From Guillardia theta CCMP2712 (lineage: Eukaryota > Cryptophyceae > Pyrenomonadales > Geminigeraceae): a stretch of 64,000 nt of DNA. Made by a program: the position numbers and the translations under genes. The stretch covers positions 514,362 to 578,361 of the forward strand of contig NW_005434628.1 in NCBI RefSeq assembly GCF_000315625.1. The letters are read 5' to 3'. Within the stretch, counting starts at the first letter, position 1, and the number at the start of each line of letters is the position of its first letter. Shown piece by piece: positions 1-13,795 of the stretch. Under the pieces are notes generated by a model that was given only the letters and a program-made list of their open reading frames with translations, made no database searches and was not told the DNA's origin.

Positions 1-155
1 CTTCCCTCCTCCCTCCTCCCTCCTCCCTCCTCCCTCCTCCCTCCTCCCTCCTCCTCCTCCTCCTCCCTCCTCCCTCCTCCCTCCTCCCTCCTCCCTCCTC
101 CCTCCTCCCTCCTCCCTCCTCCCTCCTCCCGCCTTCCTTCCTCCTCCCTCCATCG
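1..155. repeat. CT-rich simple repeat (CCTCCCT-type)
   Basis: The window opens with an almost pure pyrimidine tract of CTCCCTC and CTCCTC words. It ends about 15 bases before a splice-acceptor-like AG at 168-169 that precedes an open coding exon, so it is probably the 3' part of an intron of the + gene that follows. Confidence 0.9.
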
Positions 156-169
156 CTCTGAACTGTAAG

Positions 170-338
170 GGACAAGATCACCCCCACCAGCGAGGCTGCT
201 CGGGACTCCAAGACCATCGAGAGCTTCTGGAAGCTGACTGAGGAACAGCTGGAGGAGGTGCCTTCCTGCTTTTTTGCGCCTGCCCGGTGGCTGACCAGCT
301 GTAAACAGGCTGTCAAGAAGCTGGGAATCCTCAGCTAG
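170..338 (+). CDS. terminal exon of an unrecognised protein (5' part outside window)
   Basis: After the AG at 168-169 there is an open reading frame of about 55 codons ending at TAG 336-338. It reads ITPTSEAARDSKTIESFWKL and then a mixed hydrophobic and charged stretch with the ending VKKLGILS. The composition looks coding, the frame is uninterrupted and the acceptor is in phase with it. The upstream exons lie to the left of the window, so no domain can be named. It converges with the Hsp70 gene, whose stop is about 140 bases away. The terminal-exon call is inference from the acceptor and composition; the protein is unidentified. Confidence 0.5.
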
Positions 339-480
339 GAGTGCCGAGCTCAGTCGGTTGACTTGATTGGTTCCTAACACTTCAGCGATTACAGCTGAAT
401 TTGCTATTCTATGCCTCCTCCTCTTCCTCCTCCTCTTCATCCTTATCTCCTAATCTGCATCCTCCTCCTCCTCTTCCTCC

Positions 481-3837
<3,357 letters not shown>

Positions 3838-4084
3838 CGGAGCAACGAGACCTTCTCGGAGCCTCCTTGACCACTCGTCTTCAGCGGGAACCTCGTGAGA
3901 TGTATGGGCTCGACTGTCCTGCTCCTGCTCCTGCTCCTGCTTCTGCTCTTCTTCTCTCGGATCCTCCCTTCCTCGCTCACTCTCTCACTCTCACTCGCAC
4001 TCTACTTGTCCTGGTAGACCTCTCGCCAGCATGTGCCAGGCTTTATCGGCCCCGCAAAAGCCCTCATCCCCGCTCAGTTAAGGT

Positions 4085-4150
4085 CTCAGTGCCCGCCCGG
4101 CCGGGCCGGGCCGCGGCCGGGCAGGCCGGCCCGGGCCGCGCGGGGCACCG
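4085..4150. repeat. GC-rich intergenic island (GGCCGGGCC words)
   Basis: A dense run of CCCGGCCGGGCC and GGCCGGCCCGGGCC words lies between the Hsp70 start and the 3' end of the RING-like gene. The flanks carry CAGTCAGTGCTG-like words that recur near other islands in the window. No coding capacity is evident. It is one member of a dispersed family. Confidence 0.75.
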
Positions 4151-4498
4151 TGCCTGTGAGTCCCAGCACTGCACTGAGTACATGATCAGTCATCAGTCAG
4201 TGCTGCTCAGCTGGGCGAGTCACGTGCAATGGCCGGAGTTTGGCAGGGCATGTCGCAAGTTTCATAAATTCCTGTCCCGGAGTCCCGGAGTCCGGCGCCG
4301 GGCCCATAGCCGCGGCCTCAGTCTCCACTGAGTCGGAGAGTCTCAGTCAGGCTCTTTGAAACTGCCGGGTTCGAAGTTACTTTAAATTCTCTTCTTTACG
4401 CGATGGGAAGACAAATATGTTTAAAAGAGGAGGGAAGCCACATAGAACTCGGAAAGCTTGAGGACACATACTGGCACAAACTCCACAGTTGAACTACA

Positions 4499-5609
4499 CT
4501 AAGAGGCCGTTGCGTTGCTAGGTGTCAAAGAACTTCGCGCTTCTCCGCCTCCACCCGTTGCCTCGTCAAGCAACCTGCTATAGTGTACAACCTGCCTCTC
4601 ATACAGCGCTCTGACCTCCTGCGATAGTCTGTCGTTGGACAGCGCTTCGGTTGCACGGAGAAGTGACTTGCTCCATAGATAATGTTTCCTGGCCTCCTCG
4701 GATTCCGCCATTGCCTTCATTGTTATCTTGATTTGCGCGTACGTCCGGTCAGCAGCATCTGAGAGAGTCGAGCTCCCTTCGGCTCCCGCGCTCTCCCCGT
4801 TATCATCAAGTTTCGCTCGTTTGTTCGCCCGCTGATCCTGAGCCTCTTGTTGCGATTGCGATGATTCTTGAGCTTCAGCGTCAGGCTGAGGAATCCCGCC
4901 GGAATCAACAAACAGTTTCGTGACATCCTGGTTGTAACCTTGCACGATGAGGTTTCGGAGGTAGTACACGTCCAACCAGTAAGTCTTATGGTGGTCCTTG
5001 TCATCGTGAGTGTCTCTGCAGAACACAAAGAAGTCCTCGAGCAGAGGAGACTTAAGATCGCTGCGCTCCCAGCTGCTCACAGCCTTCGTGTAGACCCTAC
5101 GTATGTCCTGGATCCTCCTGCTGACCTCCTCCGGATCGATGACCCTGCGGGGCTCGAGGTTGGGCTCGGCCCTCTTTGACAGGTGGACATCGTTGGGGAA
5201 GCGGAGGAAGGGTTTGAACGCCGAGTCATTGAAGCGCTTGGCAATGCTCGTAAACGCCTCAGCGTTGTCGGTGTTGGTTGCGTCCTGCAGCTGCGCTATC
5301 GTGCCGCCAGTATTGAGTCCTCTTCCTTGTTGTCGCCCCCTGCTGTCCTGCTTCCGCTCCTCCTGCACTCAGAGTCGAGGAGGACGGTTGCGTGGCGGTC
5401 GGCATCGTCGGCTGGATGAGGCAAACTACCCCACCACAGTTGTTGTTGGACCAGTTCTCGCCATTCTTTCGAAGGAGGCCTAGCCAGCACTTGTTGCAGA
5501 GTCTGTGCTTGCACACGCTGGCAAGGGGAGCGGCAGAGGGGTCGATGGGAGCGAGGCATTCTGCACAGAGGCTGTACCCTCGCATCCCGTACGTGTAGTG
5601 GAACGCCAT
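4499..5609 (-). CDS. RING-finger-like protein, two exons, unknown role
   Basis: The start ATG at 5609 gives a short N-terminus and then a Cys/His cluster: SLCAECLAPID, VCKHRLCNKCW and NNNCGG. This gives C-x2-C, C-x-H and C-x2-C spacings as in the first part of a RING finger. The best second exon is in another frame. A GT-AG intron at 5429-5363 (67 nt) joins NNNCGG to EERKQDSRG in phase 0 and yields about 350 residues. The C-terminal part is soluble and partly helical (VSRRIQDIRRVYTKAVSSWE, YWLDVYYLRNLIVQGYNQD), with a low-complexity Gln/Glu stretch and a basic KRAKLDD motif that could be a nuclear signal. If the intron is kept, a CGGVVC pair would be added but the frame is lost. MAT1 was considered; the downstream sequence does not match it. 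The start lies 157 bases from the start of the hydrolase gene, so the two probably share a divergent promoter. Confidence 0.65.
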
Positions 5610-5765
5610 GAATGCTAGCTACTGGCGGGATTCAGCCCGGGTCCGCGAACGCCGGGAGACCGGAGACAACAATGCACAGTCTGCCAGCAGTTTGCTGCCA
5701 GGTCTGCAGCACAGTCTGCTGCACAGTTCGATCAGTGTAGCAGAGGTGCTGCTCACTGTTCTGTG

Positions 5766-7311
5766 ATGAAGCGAGCTGGTGCAGGTGGACGGAGGGGAGC
5801 AGCAGGAGCAGGAGGAGCAGCAGGGGCAGGAGGAGGGGCAGGGAAAGGCAGTGAGGTAGAGGAAGTGCGGCGATGGGCGCTGGAGATTGCGGCGAACGTG
5901 GCACGCCTGGTTGATATGGAAGAGGTCATGCTGGAGGCTGTGGTGGAGATGATGTTTTGGGGCTTCATGGTCGTCGTCGTGATCTCTATCATCCTGTACC
6001 TCCTTCCAGTGGATGACAACAGATGGAGGATGCCGAGGGACGTAAGGAGAGCTGAGAGCTATGGTGCGGTGTGAGTGGATCATGGCAGGTGGAGCTGAGC
6101 TACATGACGACGAGAGACCTGTGCAAGGTTCCATACTGGAGCAAAGGGAACGGGCAGACCATCATTCTCGTGCACTCCGTCGGCTGCTCGTCGGTCATCT
6201 TTTTCTTCCTCTTTAGAACGTGAGGAGGCCTGAAATCCTGCCAGAGATTAACTTGTTGCAGATTGACTGCAAAGGGATACCGGGTCATAACTTACGATCT
6301 CCGTGGACACGGGATGTGTTCGCACTCAAGTCTCTTCACAGCCAGCATCTTGGTACTTGTGTAAACTTTCTTGTAAGACCCCTGAGCGAGCTGATATCTG
6401 ATACTCTCCCTCTGCCATCCGTCATCTCTGCATGATGACGAACGAAGTGTGACGATTTACTGGACCTTATTGAACATGTGAATGCGGACCAATGCTTCTT
6501 GTTAGGTAGGTGAGAGAAAATCTTGACTGCTCGTTCACCTTGTTCTTGTAGGCTATGGACTTGGTGGTTATCTCATCCAAACGCTCTGCATCCGCCATGC
6601 CCAACAAGTTTCAAAGAGAGTGAAGTGATATTATGCCTTGCTGTAGACGTGGTAGATGACTTTGTACCCAGAGGGATAGTTCTGGTCAGCAGTTTCCCTG
6701 TCTCACCTGCACGGGTAGAGTCGTTCCCCTGGCTCTACAAGATTTTCAGCTCTTGGGGATTCCTTCACGTCTTCTTCCGATTCCGCACCCTCGCCAGGGT
6801 CATCGCTCGTCCATTCTTCGGTCAGTTCGTAAACAAGACAATGCAAGTGAGTGGGCGAAGCTGATTGATGTAGGAGCGAGCTGACCTGCTGCCTGAAGGA
6901 AGAGCTTAGGAGGAGCTTCCTCTCCTGCCCGAGACACATATGGGCAAGAGGACTCGCGGCAGGCAAGACTGACGCGCGTTCCCTTCATGTTGTCTGATGG
7001 GCATCGGACAGGAGACGTGGACCTCACTCCCGACTTGAAGAAGATCGAGGCCCCTTGCCTTGTGGTGTGCGGATCCGATGACAAGTTTGCATTTGGTCTG
7101 CAATGTAGATATGAGAACTCGAACACGGGAAAGGTGAGGAGGAGGATGTTCTACTCGCAGTGTCTTGTTGCTCGACCCTGTTGACCTGCTGCTGATGACT
7201 ATGGCAAAGGTTATTCGGTTGGAGAGGATGGGCCACATGCTGCCCTGGGAGGCCCCAGATTCCCTCACTCAGCTTGTCAAAGAGTTCATAACCACGAACA
7301 TGAATGTATAG
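5766..7311 (+). CDS. membrane-anchored alpha/beta-hydrolase-fold protein lacking the nucleophile Ser
   Basis: The ATG at 5766 starts a Gly/Ala-rich N-terminus followed by one membrane span (FWGFMVVVVISIILYLLPV). Exons then give the alpha/beta-hydrolase landmarks in order: IILVHSVGCS, the HG-like oxyanion region; GYRVITYDLRGHGMCSHSS, strand beta4; DDLLDLIEHVNADQCFLLG; the elbow GYGLGGYLIQTL; a cap region (SFPWLYKIFSSWGFLHVFFR); LKKIEAPCLVVCGSDDKF, carrying the acid residue; and RMGHMLPWEAP, carrying the catalytic-type His. It stops at TAG 7309-7311. The elbow is normally G-x-S-x-G. Here it reads GGC TAT GGA CTT GGT, with Gly in the Ser position, while the Asp and His are kept. Introns are very short (some appear under 70 nt), so exact junctions are approximate. 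It could be a non-catalytic fold member, or the elbow could be affected by a nearby splice choice. Confidence 0.75.
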
Positions 7312-7394
7312 TAAACTTATTTCATTCGATTCACTGTGAAGCAGAAGATGCCGTGCATCAATCTTAACGGTTGACTCGAATGAGCTCATCGGAT

Positions 7395-7530
7395 CGTCGC
7401 CGGGACATTTTGGCCTTTGTCGGACTCGCCGGGCGGCGGCGCGCCACCGTGCCGTCATCCGGGTGCCGCCCACTGGTAGTGCTACATAGGCGGCCCGGCC
7501 CGGCACGGGACAGTGCAGGTGATCCGATCA
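7395..7530. repeat. GC-rich intergenic island
   Basis: A GC-rich stretch just 3' of the hydrolase gene contains CGGGCGGCGGCGCGCC and GGCGGCCCGGCCCGGCACGG words. The whole interval 7312-8140 holds no convincing exon. It carries this island, a second one at 7935-8040 and AT-richer sequence between them. Confidence 0.65.
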
Positions 7531-7934
7531 CATGCCGGGCCAGCCGTGCCAGTCAGATAGCCCCGCCGAGTTAACAAAAACTCTCCCGTAAACTAAGGCC
7601 CCGCGGCGACTCTGACGTGTTTCAAGGCAGCAATGTAGTACGTGCTGACCGGAAGACTCCGGGAGGCTTTCCTGGCCGTCACTTCAATGCTAAGGTCCTC
7701 TCATGTCCGATCTGGATACTCACAGAGTCAGTGGGTTTAACATCCGGGCCTGCTCAGCGGCATACAGTACTCAGGCTAGCATACAGTCTATCTCTCATGT
7801 GCTCCGCAATTCTAGTCAAGTTTTGTGTGCATGAAAGTTAAACTTCGGTCTTGTGCAAAAACTGTCTTGTTACAACTAAGGTCGATGTGATATCTGCGTT
7901 ACTTTTGGCATAGTACAAGTCTAACAAACTTGTG

Positions 7935-8040
7935 CTCCGTCTCCCGGACTCCCGGCTCCCCGGGCCCGGCCCCCGGCCGGGCCGCCCGGCCACTGGCAGC
8001 CCGGCAGTCGGTCACGGCGGCCCGGCCGGGCCTAGCAACA
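7935..8040. repeat. GC-rich intergenic island
   Basis: This island carries CCCGGGCCCGGCCCCCGGCC and related words, followed by GGCGGCCCGGCCGGGCC. It has the same vocabulary as the islands at 4.1, 9.4, 35.7 and 52.8 kb. It lies about 100 bases upstream of the start of the small membrane-protein gene. Confidence 0.7.
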
Positions 8041-8140
8041 AGAAAGTTCGCCTCGGAATGATTCCCTAAATGATGCAGAGGACAGCAATCGTAGTGGTGT
8101 GAACAAAGGAAGAGAGCCTTCCTAGTCTTCCACGTTCAAC

Positions 8141-9032
8141 ATGATGATGGCCGGGTCAAGGGCGAGGTACAGGATGGAAGAGCTCCTTCGGTCTAGCAAC
8201 ATGATCAAGGTTCCACGATGGCTGACCATGAGAGCAAGAGAGGTACGTCCATGCTGCCATGTCCTGTCTGTCTGATCGCTAGTCGCTCTAGAGACTTGCG
8301 GTCAGTTCTGAGACGTCGAGATGCCGTCTGGGAGGTGCACGCGGCTTCATGACAGAGGGAGGGATGAAGGGGCACACGGATGAGAAAGAGGATCCGATGG
8401 TACTTCATGACTCACACATGCTACGAGTCTTCCATGCTAACTCAATCAAGGTCAGGAATGCTTGGATTGCAACCCTAACATGTACGAGCGCCATGTTCGG
8501 AGGAGGCATTGCGTTGGGATACAACACGCTGCTTCCTGTGATGCATACGTGATCTTTCCCTGCGCTCTGTTTGACTCTCGTTCAGGCATGGGCGACGTTT
8601 CACGCGGGAGGAGTTGTTGCATGCTCGTTGAAGAAGCAGCCTTTCGAGATCGCCATGCACGGTAAAGTCGTCCAGTCGTTAAGATGGTCATAGATGTCGA
8701 TTTGATTGTTATGATTACCAGCTCTGATTTTCTCTGGAGTGATGCTGTACTGGACCGGTGAGTGACTAGAATCTCTCTTCTCCATGATTGACATCTGTGT
8801 ATGATCCTGCCGTTCTTGGTCTTGCTGTTTGCCACATGAACTGTGACTGATCGAACTCTGTACGAAGGTTATTGGGGAGGTGAAACATCACAGCAAAGGG
8901 CTATTGGAAAGAATGGGGAAGAGGATGATAGATGAAGACGAAGCGAATGTGAGAAGTGATGAAAGAAGTCTCGGCAGTCTAATCCTAGTAGTAAGGCGAA
9001 TCCTGATCATATGGAAGTTCAGCCGATTATGA
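8141..9032 (+). CDS. small multi-pass membrane protein, multi-exon, unrecognised
   Basis: Exon 1 starts at ATG 8141 (MMMAGSRARYRMEELLRSS, then a basic stretch) and ends at a GTACGT donor near 8243. A middle exon (about 8300-8456 or longer) reads HDSHMLRVFHANSIK. It runs into a hydrophobic segment, IATLTCTSAMFGGGIALGY, preceding NTLLPVMHT. The next exon, after an AG near 8586, reads AWATFHAGGVVACSLKKQPF. A short exon near 8720 reads ALIFSGVMLYWTG, and the last exon near 8867 is hydrophilic and acidic (EVKHHSKGLLERMGKRMIDE) with a stop at 9030-9032. Two or three short hydrophobic segments point to a small membrane protein. I do not recognise the family. Reading frames between exons are only partly verified. 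Confidence 0.45.
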
Positions 9033-9354
9033 ACAAACGTGTCACGTGTCACGTGTTGTTATTCCTTCAATCATATCAGTGTATGCGAGTAGTGTACAAC
9101 TCTGAGCAACGGTCAGCGTCCTGAACAGGCTGCTTCAAGGCTTTGAGGATTCAAGCCGCTTCCGAAGTTGAGGCCCGGCCCGGCGCACTGAATGATTCAT
9201 AGTGACTGCTGCGTACGGTAACTACTTTAACCGTTGGAAAGCATTCGGAAGCTCGACTGCCGGAGTAACTTGACAGTAGTGTGGTAGTAAACCACGCGGC
9301 GGCCTGTCAGTGTGACAATTCGGATCAGGCTGGCAGGTCGACCGTACCGTGACT

Positions 9355-9485
9355 CAGCCCGGCCGGACTGACTCTGCGGCGCGCCGCGGCGCGGGCCGGG
9401 CGGCCTCGGGCCCGGCCGGTGCCGGGCCGGGCCCTCAGTAGTACGGTACGGTAACTCAGGGCCCCGGCCGGGCCGCCGGTGCCTC
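9355..9485. repeat. GC-rich intergenic island
   Basis: The island is made of GCGGCGCGCCGCGGCGCGGG, GGCCGGTGCCGGGCCGGGCC and CCCCGGCCGGGCCGCCGG words. It is flanked by GTACGGTACGGTAACTCAGG and CGTGACTCAGCC-type words. It lies in the gene-free interval 9033-9841, upstream of Gdt1. The only other content there is a pair of AATCGATTCGATTCA direct repeats and AT-richer sequence with a short open frame (9545-9769) that has no coding signature I trust. Confidence 0.75.
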
Positions 9486-9526
9486 CGAATCGCGCGCGGA
9501 GTCGATTTAACTGATTTTTTCAAAAG

Positions 9527-9572
9527 AATCGATTCGATTCACACTTGAAAACATTAAATCGATTCGATTCAA
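9527..9572. repeat. direct repeat AATCGATTCGATTCA
   Basis: Two copies of AATCGATTCGATTCA, themselves containing the palindrome ATCGAT, occur at about 9527-9541 and 9557-9571, 30 bases apart. They sit between the GC island and the Gdt1 gene. Their role is unknown. Confidence 0.8.
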
Positions 9573-9841
9573 TGATTGGAGGTGACGTAGAGGGATTGGC
9601 AGGTGATGGTGTATTGGGTAGGGGTCCTTTTATCAATGGGGGTCCGTTCAACAGGGTAGTAGAAGCTCAGGGTAAAAACGATAAGAGGGGTACTATAGCG
9701 AATACTGATATGGCTTCATTCGATAAATCAGTATTCAATGTACACTCAAAGTCACCTCACAATAAGTAACAGCATTGTAGGGGTAGTATGACTTGGATCG
9801 GTTGAACTAGCAGGGTGGGTGTGGAGGAGCTGCAGGGCGGC

Positions 9842-11378
9842 ATGGCGCACGGGAGACTGGCCATGAAGGCGGCGCAGGCGGCCATGGTGATGGTTTTGTT
9901 GAGCTCTTCTGCTATGGCCCAACAAGATCTCAAGGTGTGAAGTAGACGTATGCTTGAGATCCGCCACCACGATATTTGCGACTGATGATGCTGATTGCGA
10001 GTGATGCTTTCCAGCTGGTGTCGGCGATTGTTGTGAGCAAGTAGAGTGGATCGAGTTAGATTGACCGTCATGGCGGATTGATATGGAAGATCATGATGTT
10101 TGTTGACTGCAAGAATGATATGAGACAGGATTTTCTTGTTGATTTGACATTTTTCAATCGTCAAGAGCTCAGCGAGTCTAGCGCAGCATCTTGCATGCCT
10201 GACATATGCTTCCAGCTCAGCAAGAATGCAACAAGTGCATCAAAGGATTCCAAGTCCTCCATCGGAGGACACATCATCTCTGGATACGCAGATGCCTTCA
10301 TCTCCTCGCTCATGATGATCATCGTGTCCGAGTTGGGTGATAAAACCTTTTTCATCGCCGCGGTGATGCGACTTGTGTAGAAGTCTCCCACTCACTTATT
10401 CTCAGATCATGGCCATGAAGCACTCTCGTTGGATTGTTTTCTCTGGAGCCATAGCTGCGCTCGCCTTGATGACTGTCCTTTCATGTACCGCTTTTAAGAT
10501 TGACGAGTGCATTGATTTTGACTAATACTTTCTTTTCAGCTGCATTCGGATACCTTTTGCCGAACATACTTCCCAGGGCATACACGCACTATGCCTCGAT
10601 TGTTCTCTTCATCATCTTCGGAGCGAGACTCTTGAAGTGAGTCGGGAGCTTTGCCTTGCTTGCTTTGACATAGTTGCTCTTCCTTCCTTGCAGGGAAGGG
10701 CTCGAGATGGAGTCAGGGAAAGTCTCCGAGGAGCTGGAAGAGGTAAGTAATATCTGACGTGTTTTGTTCTTAACGGTTTGCCAGGTTGAAAACGAATTAG
10801 CCAAAGTTGGAAAGAAAACAGATGTCGAGACTGCTGGTGTGCGATGTTGCTTTGCGATTTTTCCCTGACGCCGTTGATGTAGACGGGAACAATCAAAGCA
10901 ATGACAACGTTTCCTTTACCAACGGGATTTTGTGGCAGTCTTTCATCTTGACCTTCCTTGCTGAGTGAGATGCAAACCTTTTGCAGTTTGTGACCACTTT
11001 GACCTGAGCGATCCGGACAGGTGGGGCGATCGATCGCAGATTGCCACCATCGCTCTTGTGAGCTCCTTGTCTTTCGAAGGTCCCATCATGGTTTGACGTG
11101 TACCTTGCTGCAGGCTGCGCACAAGGATCCCTGGGGAGTAACGATCGGCGGAACATTGGGGCATGCTATCTGCACAGGGCTCGCTGTTCTTGGAGGGAGG
11201 ATGCTCGCCTCACGGTAACCTGTGAGACCCAGAAGCCTCTGTGCTGACACTTGCGAACAGAATCTCAGAGAAGACCGTCGCGCTGTCCGGCGGAACTCTC
11301 TTCTTATTATTTGCCATCCATGGAATCCTGCAGGTATGGGTTCCGGGATGTCACTTCGGTGGTTGGATATGCCTTTAG
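9842..11378 (+). CDS. GDT1: Gdt1/TMEM165 (UPF0016) family cation/proton antiporter
   Basis: The ATG at 9842 begins MAHGRLAMKAAQAAMVMVLL, a signal peptide ending near AMAQQ. Two family signatures are present in separate exons: E-L-G-D-K-T in MMIIVSELGDKTFFIAAVM (about 10310-10370) and the second repeat E-W-G-D-R-S in FILTFLAE|WGDRSQIATIAL (about 10950-11055). The codon GAG for the Glu is rebuilt exactly across the intron (GA|G TGG). Hydrophobic exons between them (HSRWIVFSGAIAALALMTVL, AFGYLLPNILPRAY, YASIVLFIIFGARLL) and after them (GGTLGHAICTGLAVLGGRML, GGTLFLLFAIHGIL) complete the two-fold repeat of membrane helices. A charged linker (EGLEMESGKVSEELEE) separates the halves. Known members move Ca2+/Mn2+ in exchange for H+ in the Golgi or in chloroplast membranes. 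This copy has a secretory-type leader, and its compartment is not settled. The stop at 11376-11378 follows if the last possible intron is retained. Confidence 0.88.
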
Positions 11379-12821
11379 AGACGAAGTGAGTCGTTCTCCC
11401 CTCCTCCTGGTGATTTAGCATACACCGAACTCTCCTGTTTATGAACACTGTGCCCGCACATCAGCTATGTTAGTTAGTTATGGTTCGAATCGCACGCCTG
11501 TTGTGTTCCGTCCAACTTCGATTGTTCTTCCGAATGGCAATATTTCTACAGTAACATCTTATGGCAGATTTTCTAAATGCGCTGCAATGGATAGCTCCAA
11601 CATCTCAGATCCTGATTCAGAATGTCGATGGATAGGCTCAGGCTCTCGTCAAGGTTGTAATGATAGATGGAATCATAATGAATGCAAGATATTGAACACA
11701 CCATCCCTCACCAATGAATCTCAATGGCAATGACTTTACTAACTTCTCACCAAAGATAACACTCATCTCCTTGATACAGCCGGATGATCTACAACGGTTT
11801 CCAACCTGCCGTACAACCCATCAGCGACAATCTAAATCCTTTCGGAGGGTGGACTGGTATGGAGGATCGCTTTCAACATGTAAGTCTTGATTATACCAGC
11901 GACCCATAATAGATCGCCGGGGCGAACAAGACTAAGATCTAGGGCAGCCGCCATTTGATCGCCATCCATGGGCAAAGGATGAGAAATTGGTAAAGGCACC
12001 CAGGGATCGAAGCGTGCAACCAAAAAGAATCATGTTTCTGTCACGCTAATAACGATCTAGATGGATGAGAAGTTTGAGGGATCTATCTTACACGAAGAAG
12101 AAGCTCTGACCCACATTTGATCTACGTCATTTCTTTGCTCCTCTTCGATCTTTCACTGATTCATCTTCTGTGACCATCTTTCACCAAGCTTACTCTGCAA
12201 GACGCTACAAGACGCTATCTTGCCGTCAACAACACTTTCATGGCATCGCACACTTGTCACCATCTTCTTCCCTTCAGAACATTTCCTTCCTTTCCCCTCC
12301 TCTCACATACGATCTCATGTCGCCCTCTCCCACCATCGTCTCCCTTGTGTAGCTGCCATACCTGATTTGTGTGCTCGTGCAAATCGGGGATGTGCGAAAG
12401 CACGTAAAGCTGCCCTGCAAATGTTTGAGATTTTTAACCCCAATAATGCTTGTTAAATTTGAAATTTACTGATGTAATTATCCATATCCAACAACATTTC
12501 AAGTTTGTTTTTTTTGGTTCTTTCGCATGTTCTGTCCCATTCTTAGACTACCCTACCCTCATTCAGATTAAATCTCATCGAGTACCCACAATTGCAGTTA
12601 AATATAAATTTAAAGTACGGGTCCACAAAGTACCCCACCCATCCTCACGGTGAGGCAACTTGCCGTTCCTCGCTCCACCGTTCCTGCTCCCTCTCTGTCC
12701 CCCTCCTTCTCTTCCCTTGCCTTCTCTTCCTGCAAACACCTCCTTGCTCTACTCCCTCCTCTAGCTCTACTCCCTCCCTCTCCTTCCCGTACATCTAGTA
12801 GATCAACTTAATTCCTTCAGC
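11379..12821. other. gene-free interval, AT-richer, with pyrimidine-rich end
   Basis: No gene is supported here. An open + frame at 11467-11733 (SIVLPNGNISTVTSYGRFSK) and a following stretch reading FGGWTGMEDRFQH after an AG near 11780 look weakly coding. They could be exons of an unrecognised gene or decayed sequence. An ACTACCCTACCC word lies at about 12547. From 12650 to 12800 the sequence is CT-rich (CTCCCTCCTCTAGCTCTAC), as expected for the leader of the PH-domain gene. Confidence 0.4.
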
Positions 12822-13580
12822 ATGCACTCGAGCCCGCCCTTCCTGCGGACTCTCAGTGGCGATGGCTGGATTCCTCACAAGAACCATCCAGCAAGACAGT
12901 CCGTCGACTCCTCCAAGTTGCGAGAGCAGCTCGGAAGAGTAGGCAGCCTCGGAAACATGGACTTCATGCAGATCCCCTCTGATTTCGGCAACACCGCAAA
13001 CGATTTCGCCGCACTGAACATGCGTTCTCTGAGAGACGAGATTGAGAACTCTTTCCTCAGCTACAGCTCTCCCAACTCCTCTCCCCGGAAAGTGGAGGAA
13101 GAGAGACCGAGAAGAGAAGAGGCCATGGAGGATAGTGCACCAGTCATCTCAGGGAGCCTCGAGCTCCTTTCAGAGCAGGGCAGTGTCAATGGCATGCAGG
13201 TCCTTTGCTCCATCTCGAGTGATGGCTCGTTTCGCATCTTCGAGGGGAAGAGGAGGACTGCGATCGCCGAGCTGCGACTGGTCGAGACGGTCGTGGGCTT
13301 CAGGAGGAGCGACACCAGGGGCTTCATCCTGACCAGCAACAAGCGGTTCCTCTTCGATGCCTCCAAAAGCCAGGAGTGCTTGTTCATCCACTGCGACGAA
13401 GAGGAGCAGGGGGACTGGCTGGCCGCCATGGTAAAGCTGGGGGCTGCGTCGGTGGAGATGGACGGAGAGGAGGAGGCGGAGGCTCCCCGGGGGCCGAGAG
13501 GAGCACGCGGGACGAGGGAGCGAGGGGAGAGCAAGTCGATGTCGCCCGAGCCTCGAGGGTTCTTGTCGAGATTTTTGTAG
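12822..13580 (+). CDS. PH-domain protein, single exon, 252 aa
   Basis: An uninterrupted frame runs from ATG 12822 to TAG 13580. Residues 1-105 are polar and Ser-rich (LRDEIENSFLSYSSPNSSPR). Residues about 108-208 look like a pleckstrin-homology domain. It opens with SGSLELLSEQG, alternates short strands (QVLCSISSDGSFRIFEGKR, AELRLVETVVGFRR, GFILTSNKRFLFDAS) and ends in the helix-like EEEQGDWLAAMVKLG with the expected Trp. PH domains bind phosphoinositides or protein partners. The basic KRR between strands could contribute, but I cannot assign a ligand. The tail is Glu/Arg-rich and ends FLSRFL. The gene converges with the TMTC-like gene, 216 bases away. Confidence 0.7.
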   Translation: MHSSPPFLRTLSGDGWIPHKNHPARQSVDSSKLREQLGRVGSLGNMDFMQIPSDFGNTANDFAALNMRSLRDEIENSFLSYSSPNSSPRKVEEERPRREEAMEDSAPVISGSLELLSEQGSVNGMQVLCSISSDGSFRIFEGKRRTAIAELRLVETVVGFRRSDTRGFILTSNKRFLFDASKSQECLFIHCDEEEQGDWLAAMVKLGAASVEMDGEEEAEAPRGPRGARGTRERGESKSMSPEPRGFLSRFL

Positions 13581-13679
13581 GGAAGAAGGTGAGAAGTCAA
13601 TAGACAACATGAACATCATCGTGCTTGTTCCCCCCCCTCCCATCCCCTTTCGCCCCTTTTCTCCCTCTCCTACTCGTCC

Positions 13680-13786
13680 TGTAACAGTGACGAAAGTATC
13701 ATCGTGCTGGACCCCTCTTCCCCCACCCTCCTTCCCCCTGCTCCCCCGTCTCTCCCTGTTACAGTGACGATAACATCATCGGGCTT
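13680..13786. repeat. imperfect direct repeat in the 3' intergenic region
   Basis: TGTAACAGTGACGAAAGTAT (from 13680) and TGTTACAGTGACGATAACAT (from 13757) begin two copies of about 30 bases, both continuing CATCG and separated by CT-rich DNA. A weaker third copy (AACATCATCGTGCTTGTT) lies near 13610. The repeats fill the gap between two convergent genes and may be 3' UTR sequence. Confidence 0.6.
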
Positions 13787-13795
13787 GTCTTGTTG

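Noticed and set aside
5259-5609. MAT1 (CDK-activating kinase assembly factor) identity for the RING-like gene
   Set aside because: The Cys/His spacing is similar but the sequence after the finger shows none of the MAT1 helical region.
11467-11733. Possible Copia-type retroelement fragment (VLPNG word)
   Set aside because: A single short word resembles retroelement integrase-proximal sequence, but there is no zinc finger, integrase core, reverse transcriptase or terminal repeat nearby.
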